In this document: positions 10,653 through 22,600 of the stretch, one piece after another
How positions within the stretch are numbered: the first letter of the stretch is position 1
How the letters are laid out: each line of letters starts with the position of its first letter
DNA from: Luidia sarsii
Taxonomy: Eukaryota; Echinodermata; Asteroidea; Paxillosida; Luidiidae
Assembly (NCBI GenBank): GCA_949987565.1
Contig: OX465109.1
Span: forward strand, 13,161,400 to 13,225,399
Direction of reading: 5' to 3'
DNA: 64,000 nucleotides
The notes under the pieces: model-generated
The model's database searches: none
What the model saw: the letters and a program-made list of their open reading frames with translations, nothing else
Told to the model about the DNA's origin: nothing
Program-made: the position numbers and the translations under genes

Positions 10653-13600
10653 ATAGTAGTAGTAGTAGTAGTAGTAATAGTAGGACCATAGAGGTAGGTT
10701 ACAGTTTCCCCAAAATTCATGATTTTGTGGTGCATACATGTACAGTACGTAGGAATACCGAATAGTGTATAGTGTATTGAGGAATCAGATGCCCAACCCT
10801 CTCAATTTTATTTGAAAAGGTCGATCGTAAGGGGTCCATGTTACTCGGAAGACCTAGTTCTGTACACAGTGCCTGCTACATTGTATCACTGTTGATCGTC
10901 ATCTGACTCGTCTGTTTAACAAATACATGTACACGTGAACAAATCGTGATTTGGTGACGTGTCAGACATGCTGTATTCCCCGAAATCATGATTTTGTGAC
11001 GCGTATTTGTCAACTGAGTGACAATCAGCAGTGAGCATTGGTGAGAGCAGGTAGTGAGGGCATTAAACTGATAAACTCTTGCCCAATATATCACCATGGT
11101 CATTTTGCCAATTTATTACCTTGCCTACATTAAGTAAGCATACAATTATAAATTGACCTGGGTCTACTTGGGCAACCCTTCATTGGTGTACGTTTTGTGC
11201 AATTACACAAGCTGAAGTACATGTATAGTATAGGCTACTACTGTGTGAATTCAAAATGTTGTAAAATAGAAAGTATGTATTTTGCCTGCACCTGCATTCT
11301 TCGGTAAAGGTAAATGCTATTTTGCTGTTCCCTTAAAGTGATTGGTAAATTTTCTTACTCTTCCGGCACAAACATTTTAAGGCTGCCATGACGTAATGAA
11401 AATTGGCCAATCAGAATTAGGGAACAGCAAATTAGCATCTGCAGAAGAATGCCGGTACAGGTAAGATATACCCTGCCTTTAAAATACATGTACATTTGTG
11501 TGTACAGTACATTTATAAAGAGTAATGTGGAATGTTTATTTTTTTCAATTACAGGCTTTTGGTTACCATCAGCACTGCTACAAACGTTTCTGCAATGTTT
11601 CGTTGATTGCTCGTGCAGAAAGATGTGCAGAGAGACGTGCAGAGAAATGACTACATGAAAGTCAAGGTAGGTGTGCCTCTACATTTCCCTGAGTAAAAAT
11701 GTACAGTTGTGTGTACAGGAATACAAAAATGAACCAACACAGAGAAAAGGATTTTGGGTGATCTATCCTACACAACATACTACTTGATATGTCATTTGAT
11801 TTTCAGATTAAAATGTTGTGATCAAGAGGTTTCGGGTACGAGTACCAGTCCAGTCAAAGATTTCTTTGCCATTTCCAGAAAATGTTCAAAAGTTCCCTGT
11901 CAGTTTTTCATATATTTCTTTGCCTTAATATGAAAAAGGCAGAATCCACTTTGTGTGATCCCCGAGCTGCGGTAGCCAGGTTTACAACAATCAGTTGTTT
12001 GAATCAGAATGAAAGCGGGGATGTGATCCCTGGAGATACATTGTTGTACATACAGTACATGTACGGCAGTTAATGGTTGAACTGCTTCTGACTGCCGCCC
12101 CCACCCCTGCAAAGACTAGAAGAGTATTTAGGACGCCACCATCTACATGTTAAGGCTGCATAGCTTAGATGGAAGAGCACTGGTACGATAGTCCAGAGGA
12201 CTGGGGTTTGAGTCCCAGACCAGTCAAGGTTTTCGTTGCCAGTTTTAGAAAAAAAAGCCGAAAATATTGTGTTCAATCAAGCATAATTTTGGAGTCTAAC
12301 TGCGCATGTTTGTTTATAATAAAAGGCTGTCATTCATTCATTGTTGCTAAATTTGGAGTTACACGTACATGACCCAGTGAAAATTGGTCAATAAGCCGGA
12401 CTGCTTTGGAGTAGAGTGTATGTTTAACTTAGCTGAGAAAAAGGCAATGGAATTGTGTTTGAAGGGGAGCAGTCTTCCCTTTTTTAATGCATGTAACCCC
12501 ACTGGGTGGAGTCGTAAAACTGTAAAATAAACAATAGAACAAATATAATGAGTAAACATAAATAAATAGCAAAGACAAATGTTGACTGGACTGGGACCTG
12601 AATCCTGGACCTCTGGAAAAATATACGTTTAGGCATGCCGATCTCCGTGTACATGTACATACTATATGACATGTAAATCAAATATATGAAGATATACAGC
12701 TACAATTATATAATATTAAATCGTTCACTTACAATCGTTTGCGGGAAAACTGGCCACTATGGCATGCGACGATGAAGCGGGTCGACAGGAGGTTTATACA
12801 TGGGTATTCTGGGGTAGTCACTGGCGCAAGCTGGGGTTTACTGGGTTAACAATTATTATTAGTACGAATGCGGCCACCGGACACTGTCCTAGATTCGCAT
12901 GTGTTGTGAGGGACGCTCAAACCATGAATGAAGAACAATGCAAGGGAGGCAACCGCGGGAAAAGGCTGGTTATGTAATGGGAGGGGGTGCCCTAATTACT
13001 GATTGGACAGGATGGAGACGAACTACATGTACATGTATAACCCTATGTAAATTATACGCACAAAAGGGCGAAAGGATCTCCTATGCAGGGAAAACATCTT
13101 ATCGGAGGTGATAACAGTAGGCTTTCTTTTATTTGCATGTTCTGTCTCTTATTTCAGTCACTCATTTCTCATTTCTCCATGTTCTCAGATGCAGACACGG
13201 AAGAGTGCAGCAACGAGCCTGCAAAGAGGAATCTACGATCAGCCTCAGATTTCCTCCCTAGAAATGCTCACAAGCCCCATGTACTTCCACGTATTTGCAT
13301 CATTTGCACTCAGAAATCAAGGTGGAATTTGGATAGGACGTCAAGGAAGAATGTTCTTGACAGGCTGTCTCAGTGCCAGACACTGAATGCAGGAAGGCTA
13401 CTGGAAGCTGCGAGGAAAACAGAAGATCAGTGGCTGCTCTCACAGATCGAGGGAAAAGATCTAGTTGCTATTGAGGTCCATTACCATCGACGATGCTACC
13501 AAGAATATACCAGATTTTTGATTCACCGTGTTGCTAACCCACCTAATATAATCCCACAGACATGCATGTACAACGATGGATATGAACAGTTCTGTACAAA

Positions 13601-16600
13601 TGTCATAAGAAAAAAGCTGATCCAGGGCAAGGAAATCCTATGCCTCACATCACTGCGACAAAAAATTTGTGAAATATGTGAAAGAAATGGAAGGTGTGGA
13701 TTGTCCAAACTACCGTTCACACAAACTGAAGATGCGTCTCAAGAACACGTTTCCTCGACTTGTGTTTCAATCATCCTCTATTAAATCTATGAGTGACATT
13801 GTCTACTCGGAAGCCCTTGCCAGAGAGGAATTGGTTGAGAGTGTACTGGGATCCGACACAGACACATCATCAGAGACCAGAATTGACAGAAGCCAAATTG
13901 AGGCCACTCCACTGTCGCCAAGTAAACTCAAGATGTCATCTGATTAGCACACAGATCTGCACACCATGTTCACCGCCTCTTTAGAGCTGAAGAAAGTCAT
14001 CAAGAAACATCCATCTGGTGAATTACCATGGCCACCAACTGCAGATGACTTGACCTTGCACCAATTTGACCAGATCATCCTGCATCATCTATACAACTTC
14101 ATGGCATGGGTGACAGGTTGCTCTAATCAACCTTGGGCTGATTTCACAAAGCGTTAGGACTAGTCCTATCTCTAGTTAGAACTAGTAACTCGTCCTAACT
14201 TTACGACCCGTCTTAAGTTTATAAAGATCGATTTTACAAAAGTTAGGACAACGAGTTAAACTCGTCCTAACTTCCATGGCAACGGCGCCGAACAAGTTCT
14301 AACTTTAAGACTGGTGTAGGGTAGTCTTAACTATTGAATTTGTGTATTATTAATAAACTCTGTCCAACGTTACACTTGCCTCCTGCTTTCCATGAATCAT
14401 GGCGCTTATGCTTTTGCTCGAACGCTTACAATCAACTTGAGCTTTAGGCATGATGATGATGACCACTATGGAGAACACTGCTAATACTATAGTGCTACAC
14501 TGCTGTAGTATTTAACTAGCTAAAATACTAAAACTTGAGTGTTATTTGGTTGCAGTCTTGCCAAATTAGTTTGGAGCCAAAAAGTTCCACCCGTCAACTC
14601 GCCAATCATGCCATGTTTATTTTGCGTTTGAGGTCGTAATTCCCGATGACTGTTTTGTTGGCGCGTTGTACAGATAGAAAACAGCCGTCGCATGAACATA
14701 TTCAGCCTCGTTCAATAAATTGGTTTCGGTTTTATCATCATAACAATGAGTTAAGAATAGTCTTACTTAAGACGCGTTTTGTGAAATCGATCCTAGGATC
14801 GGTCTTAGCTACATGTAGGATTGATACTAAGACTGGGACTAGTCCTAAGTCCTAAGACTGGTCCTGAGTTAGGACAACCTTTGTGAAATCGGCCCCTGAA
14901 GCAACTTCCAGGGTTGAGGTACAGCAGCCAGACTACATGTATCTTAAGCTGCTGTCAATATGCCAGGATGTGCTGTACTTGTCAAGTGGAGGGAAGTTGT
15001 CAACACCAAAGCACACTTCACTGTCAATGGCTGTTAGACATCTGTCAGGCTCTGCACTACTTTTGGTCTGTTGAATGGATTGGGCCACTGCACATCCGTA
15101 ACATCTGTCCTAAAGCACGACACAGCTTTGGCCAAGAAGCAGTTGATATTAGGTGATAATTCAGTTCCAGACGATATCAGAGTTGGAGCATTCACTACCA
15201 TGGTGTGGGTCTGGGACAACATTGATTTTGGAGAGGAGACCCTGTCTGGGAAGGGTACAACCCATGGCACATATGGGATTATGATTCAACCAGGAGTTTA
15301 TTTATTTATCATCGCATATCCCATTTCCATCAGCTAGTCATACCTCCCAGACCAAAACAAGAGAACGCACACTCCAGACATAACCACCAAACATCGCAAC
15401 CTATTTTGGAGGAAAGCAACAGTGTCCACAACCATTTGCCACAGAAATCGAAGTCGGAGAGAGTGCATTCATCAACTACCAGCAACATGCAAGCAGATTA
15501 GATCTGATCTTCTTCATGTTACGCTGCCACAACGAAGGCCAGAAGATACCTGGATGGACGGGATTCAACACATCTCTTCATGGGCCCATGCATCCTCCCT
15601 TGTCGCTGGGCTGATATCTGCCTCTGATTGATGCAAGTCCTACCGACCATGACACTGTATATACAATACTCCTCAGGAGTTTAGAGTATGCAGACAAACT
15701 ACAATTGGATGCAGTCGTTGTAGTGTTTGACCAGACTTTATATGCAAAAGCTGAGCAAATCAGATGGAAAGATGAAGTCTTCACCAAGAGGTTGGTTGTC
15801 AGACTGGGTGTGTTCCACACTTGTCTTTCATTTCTGAGCTGCATTGGCAAAAGATTTTCTGATGCGGGTTTGAGGGATGCGGTCATAGAGTCAGGTTTGA
15901 TTGCTGAGGGAGCCATGAATGGAGTTATGAGTGGACACCATTACAACAGAGCCATGAGAGCGCACAAGATAGTGCGTGAAGCCCTGCATCAATTAAGGTT
16001 TGATGCTTACCTTAGCATCTTGTCTGAAGAGCAGCTGGAGTCAGTTAATCAAGTGCTACACTGAATGCATCAGTCATATTTCAGCCTTGGTCCAAACTTC
16101 ACTGATGAGTTAAGAAGTGAAGAGAATGATGAATTCATGCAGCTTGAAGAGTCATACCACAAGTTTGTGACAGACGCCTGTAATGAAAACAAAACATTTG
16201 CCTCCAGGACGTCCTACATGTCTACCGTGCAAGTGCTGTTGATGCTGATAAGAGCCAGCAGAGAAGGTGACTGGCAGCTTCATCTCTCCAGCCTTAGAAG
16301 TATGCTGCCTTGGTTTTTGGCTTATGACCGGATGAACTACTCCACACATACTCACAATAGAGAAATTGCATGGTGTTACCGCAAACCTATTACGTATTCT
16401 GCTACTCTCGTCATGAAAACCTTCAAATCTCATTTGAAAATACATGTACATGTACAGTGGAACGTCGCTATAATGAATGCCGATATACCGAACATTCGGT
16501 TATAATGAACATACCCTTTGGCTCCTGATTTTTGTGTACACATTATGTGGCTACATACAACTGCTATAACGAACGATCGCTATACCGAACTTTTTTCATT

Positions 16601-19600
16601 GGTCCCAGAATGCTTTTTATTGTGATGATGCACTGTACATGTTTTGAGTGTACGGACCTTTTAACTCCTGACTTTTTAATGGCTACTTTTTTAAAAACTG
16701 GGGCACCGATGAATTGTGCAGGTGCGTCACGAAAGTGCAAAATAATCAGCCGTGCATTTTGGTCACCTCTTAATGTTTCATAAAAGTTGTGGGAGTTGAA
16801 TTTCCAGTACAAACAGACTGGCAGCACAGACCTGAGGGCACTGCTCCTACCAATTTGATAACTTGACAGGTGCATTCACTACTGATAAACATGTAGATTT
16901 ATATTTGATTTCTGATATAGGTTTATATGTTCCCCTGTTGGTTGTAATTTAGTTTGTATAGATGATCTGGTCATGCCTAGTATGTGTCTAATTGTCTACC
17001 AATTGTTTACTTCCACTTGAGTAAGTTACTTTTAAAAAAGTTGTCGAAATTTGGATTTGTGCAGATGTGTGTAGGGGCTTTAAAAAAATTACAAAAAGTA
17101 TTTGAGCAGTTTTTGGATATCAACAATGAAGCCAGAGCCATGGCCGAGTTTTCAATACAGGCCCTTGCGTTGTCATTCTGGTCTGTCTAGTTCCCTTTCT
17201 CCTTCCTCTAAATGTTTGTTTTTTGAACAACTTGTTGAATGCTGCATTTTCGCTAAACATATGAAGCGGTTTTCACCTTTTTTTCTTGAGACTCGGTTGG
17301 CAGATTGAGCTGAAATGTTCACAGGTGTGCTATTTCATGGATCAGACAACATATGGTTGCTATTTGTTGACCTTGACCAATGTTATGTTATCCCTTTAAT
17401 CCCCACATGATTTAGTTGATATATACTGACATCATGTAATTCTCTTGACATAACTTAGTTGGTTTAATTTAGTTAGATGTACATGAAATTTATATGATTT
17501 ATATAATGAGTGTAATTCAATTAAGAGTTAACTTAATTTAGTTGATATGATTGAATCAGTATAATACATTTGCTGATACACATGTAATTTGGGTGACATA
17601 GTTTAGTTGACAGTTAGACTTGATTGGCTTATCATAGTTGACATTCTGTAGACAATTTTTCCTTTCACAGAGGACCTATGGCCCATGGTGGAAACAAACT
17701 CCCTCCAGCCAACGCTCCATTGGTTTCCGTGGCAACAAGCCTTACATGGGTCAGGACTTTGTTGGTGAGTCACCCATGCAATCGCTGTGGTTAGTTTAAT
17801 GTACGTACAATTGTAAAAAAAGACAGCATGCCACAAAGCTTGCTTCAACTCATCATGGCCCGAGCTGCTTGAAACATTAGTGCATCATTTAAAAGCAGGT
17901 TTGGTCATTTCTCTGTTCCACACTCGGGTAATATGATAGTGTCATTTGATTGATTATCAATGTTTAAGTGTGGGACAAAAAGGCTGCAAACTGAACTGTT
18001 TTCTGACAAGAGTGACCTGAGGTGTGAACAAGTAATAGAAGGCCAGACATGTGGAGAAATTTTTTCAAATGTTCTCTTAAAAATTATGAAAGCACCAAGC
18101 CCTCTGACCTGTTGATTCAAATACTCAGAGAATCCGAGGCTTTGATGCTAGCAGGACCTTTCTCAAAACCAGAAAGCTTGGATGCTAGGAGCGAAATGTA
18201 AATATTGAAATCAGTGACTTGTAAGCAGTTTGCAACATTTTTATATAACTTGCTAAAGTTTAACCGGTTTTTTTTTTTGGGGGGGGTTGTTTTCATTTGA
18301 CAGATCTGATATATGATCAAGCAGTTTATCCTTCAGAGGTTCGGATCTATGAAACCTACCACCCAGGCTCTGTGGTTGAGATCTATGCCTGTGAGTTGCA
18401 GAACGTCAACTCTAGTCCTGATGGCAAATGTAGTAGCAGGTGAGTGGACTGGTCATCTAGCGTTCATCACACACTGACCACCATCTGTCAGGATGAAAAT
18501 AATAGAAGACAGAGGCTTGGGTTAAATTCAAGGCTAGGCTTCAAGTCCTGATCCTATCTAATATTCTTTACTTTTGAAAAAGTGGCAAAGAAAACTTTGA
18601 CTGGATCGGGACTTGAACCCGAGAGCTCTGGATTAATGTACCAGTGCTCTTCCATCTGAGCTACCCAGCCCTTAGATGGTTTATTCTTTACTTTTGTTAA
18701 GTAATACTGGTTAAATATTGCAGTCAGTCTTGCTTTGCTTTGGTTGTTTGAGGGCCTGATTCTTCAATCCTAGGAGGAACTTCCTTAGGCAAAATGGCAT
18801 ACATTGTACAAAAACAGATTTGTAAGCAAAGATGCAGATAACAGGTTGTAGACAAACCAGGAAAGCTGGTAGATAGACTAGGATGAAATGAAAGGGAAGA
18901 GAAAGCAGTATGGATGGGAAGATCCAATAAAACAAAGTAAATAAGTAAGAATATCAAAAAATAGGAGGTCCTGATTGACGTTTCAATCCTAGCTGGACCT
19001 TTTGAGGAAGGTCCGGCTAGGATTGAAACATCAGGCCTCTCTAACTTTTCATATTCGCATTTTGGTAATTTTAGTCAGGAAGCAGTTGCATATTAAAGTA
19101 AGAAGTGATATTAGTATCACAATCGAATAAAGCATGATGTTAGTCATTCCTCATCTGGATATTGAGGCCTTTCCTGCTGAGATGACCAGCATCATATTAA
19201 AGAAGAATGATCCTAGTACCTTGGCTGAAGCCAGTAGACCTGAGTCATTATGCTCTGATGACGATTCCTGAACCATATCATGACATGACAAGCCTTAGCC
19301 AAGTCTTACTGAACGGTTCATGATGATTACTTAGTGCTTTGCAAAGTTTCTCTGGTGGAAAAAGAAAGGTCATGCTGCTCAGCTTCACTAGTGACTCTGT
19401 TATAGATAAAAGTTCCTTATGAAATTTCTGGCTCTTTGTGGTGAAAGTACAAGTATAGTTTACTGTGAAACGTAAACACACCAACTACACCTTTTTTTAG
19501 TTGGTGTAGTTTTGGTCTTGACATTTGTATCCTCTAGCTGGACCTTACTCTTACTCAAATATCCCAAAATGAACTTGTTAGGCCTACATGGCCTAAGTTC

Positions 19601-22600
19601 CCATGCTAGCTTGAGGGTTCATGCATCGCCATTTGCATGTGCTTTACAAACAAATTAAATATGAATGCTACACAATGTACATTGTGCAGTATACATCGTG
19701 TACTGTACATTTACAGTTACAACATGACTCCATCTTACTGCACAAGGTTTTGTTCATTAGTCCGAGGTAAAGACATTCGGCTCACACTTCTTGGTAGGAT
19801 TTTGTTAATTTATGAGGTGGTTGGATGGTTTCGACCCCAGAGGTGGCCATTTTAGAAGAAAAATCCTGAGGTGGCCGCTAAGAATGGTGATGCTGACCAT
19901 CTCATGTTTAAGTAGGCAGGGGAACCCTGGTGATACCAGTAACCGTTTTTGAGTAAACTTTGATTTGTTCATGTCTCATTTCTACTCATCATGTATCTAA
20001 TTTCTTGCTTTGTTTTCACACCAAGGTGGCATTGCCTTTGGTCAGGCAATCCTCAAGTGTCTCTCTGTGATCCCAGAATCTTTTCCCCGCCTCTCCGCAC
20101 AGTCAAGTTTGCAACCAGGTAGGCTTTCTCTGTATTCACATCCCTGTTGCCTCCAAGGTACTTCTCATGATTTCCCCAGGGGCTGTGAAGGTTACAGTAA
20201 GTTCTCCCCTCTAACTGAGTCTTGACTCTTGCACGTCTTTTTCCTTGTTTGGCACCCTCTAGGCTACTTCGGTTGGTGTTCCACCACAAACATCTGCGGT
20301 ATTACACTGAGCTGGATGCTGTGGAGCTAGTGGGATCTTTACAGGATGATGGAACAGGTGAAGATAGCATTCCCCTTCCCTGAAATCTTGGTAACTAACA
20401 CATTGATGTCATTTGTTATCAAATTACAAGGACATCTGACCATGTAGCACTTCTCTCTCAATAAGGTGAGTGTGGTTCTGAAAAGAGCCAGTAACTCAAT
20501 GTTTTGGGTAGTGTGTACTTTGCCCACCGTCTTCTACTTGAAAGAGAAGTGCTACATGGGTCACTGCAAACCTTCTACTTAGTATTTCCACCATGCGAAC
20601 CTTCAAGTCGTATCTGATATCTGTCCACACAACACTTAATAATATGTAACCACTTCGCGCCGGGTGGTTTTACAGCGCCGATGACCGCCATACATTTTTT
20701 TAAAACAATGCATCATTTTCAAATCTCGCTAAAACAATCGGAACAATACATTTCTGTGAAATAAATCGATAAGGCTATGGGTACAAGAGAGTAACACCTG
20801 GCCCAATTCGGATGCTGTTGTGGCTTTTGTCAAGAGATTATCCGTTCGAATAAGGGTCCATTGTGCATCGTCAATGGAGCGTAAAGGACTTGTGTGTGTG
20901 TGTGCGTGTACGGTGCTGTCAATCCCTGACTGCAGTCTCCAGCCTCCACTCCAGGCAGTCAAATCTTCGAGTTGGTCGGCCACCGACAACCGAGCGTACA
21001 GATTTTTTTCAAGAATGTGGGTGGAATTCCATTGCCTGACTGACGACCGTTGGGCTGTGTGGCATGCCAACACAATGTCCTCCGCGTGCTTTCAGCGGCA
21101 GCGCGGTATCCCTCGATCCTCCACAGTAAAAGTCCCACAATTTCACAATTACTGCTGCTTATCTTGCAATTCATGTGGCAACTTGCGTCAAGAAGGGTCT
21201 TTGTACTAATTCGTAATGCTTTGTTCTAAGCTGAAAAGAGTCTTTGTTTAGAATGTGGACAAAAGTGGTGCCCGGAATCGGAGGGCCCCGTCGCATAGTC
21301 AAGCCAATGGAGCTCCGGATTCGATGTCCCGGCGAGAAGTGGTTAAGTTGTCAGATGATGGGCAACTGTTTGTTGTGCTGTCTTTATTCTCATATTCTTC
21401 TGTCTTTATTTTGTGTGCTAGATCTAGACGAGGCTTATGTTGCCCACATGCAAAAGCTATCCATCTCCTCTGTGGATGATACCAGCTTGATGGATGTGGC
21501 CTCTGGCAACGGATGTTTTGACATGTTACCGGTAGGTTTTGGACTTTTGGTACATCCCTACTCTATCAACCACAACACAACCCCTACAAAGCAGTAACTT
21601 CACAACCACCTTCAAACTCACAACTCCATCCTCTCATCTAGCCATAAACCCCACTATCCCTCCCTCCCTCCCTGTAATATCCATACACGTATATGTACAT
21701 GTACATCCACCCATCCATATATCCATCCAGAAGTCCCAATATGATCATTGGTCTTGTTTCTTTCCTTTTTCCCTGCAGGGTGAGGTAATCCAGCTAATCT
21801 TCTCTTATCTGGATTTGCCTAATCTCTGTCAGTCATCCAGGACTTGTAAGCTATTTAAGAAACACTGCTATGACAGTCTACTGTATGCGGAGATAGACCT
21901 TCAGCCTTACTGGTCCAAGGTAAAAGCACAAGTCAATGTCACACAGTTCTGAAGCACTAAAGAAAGAAAAATTAATACTCAGAGCAAACTGACTGGTAAC
22001 ATGAAGTTAATACAAAAAAACTGTTGGAAACTGCTCACTGACTAAAATGACCTGCAATACATAGATCTCAAAAGTTAGAGGTCTGAGGTTTGGATCCTAG
22101 CAGGACCTTCCTCAAAGGCCTTTGCCTTTACTAGGATCAAAACTTCAGGCCCTCTAACTTTTGACTGGTAACATTTTAAACTATGACCCTGGGCTCAAAT
22201 CCCTGCTTGGACAAATTCTCAAAAAATGCAAAGAGCATGAGCCTAGCGGAACCTTTCTCAAAGGTAACATATATTTTCATAGAGAAACTACAGTGTGTTT
22301 ATTGCTGGTGTGTGAAAATCCTACTTGGATGTCACAAAACGTGTGTCTGGTTCTCCCAAAGTGCTTCTACTTTGTTGCAGTACCGGTACTTTATGTCATT
22401 CTTATGTTGAATGATGCAAGTCTTGGCTCCCTTAAAAGATACCAGTTGACTCTCAGTCCGGGGAACCAGTTCTAGTATTCTTGAGTAAAATTTTGGTCGA
22501 TGTTGGAAAGGAATTAATTTTGATACAACTTGAAGGTTTGCACCATAGAATTTGTCTTTGAAAGTTTGCAGTGAGTCGTCTCTGTTGAGAATTAGTGTGG

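Noticed and set aside
12153..12240. Functional tRNA gene
   Set aside because: The A and B boxes are good, but the acceptor stem does not pair and the sequence runs into the SINE body; the other tRNA-like heads behave likewise.
13523..13720. Minus-strand frame within the decayed mobile gene
   Set aside because: Shadow of the + strand coding remnant.
21244..21597. A 117-codon frame overlapping FBXL4 exon 6
   Set aside because: It is read-through of the intron into exon 6. The upstream part is not similar to FBXL4 and the true acceptor is at 21421.
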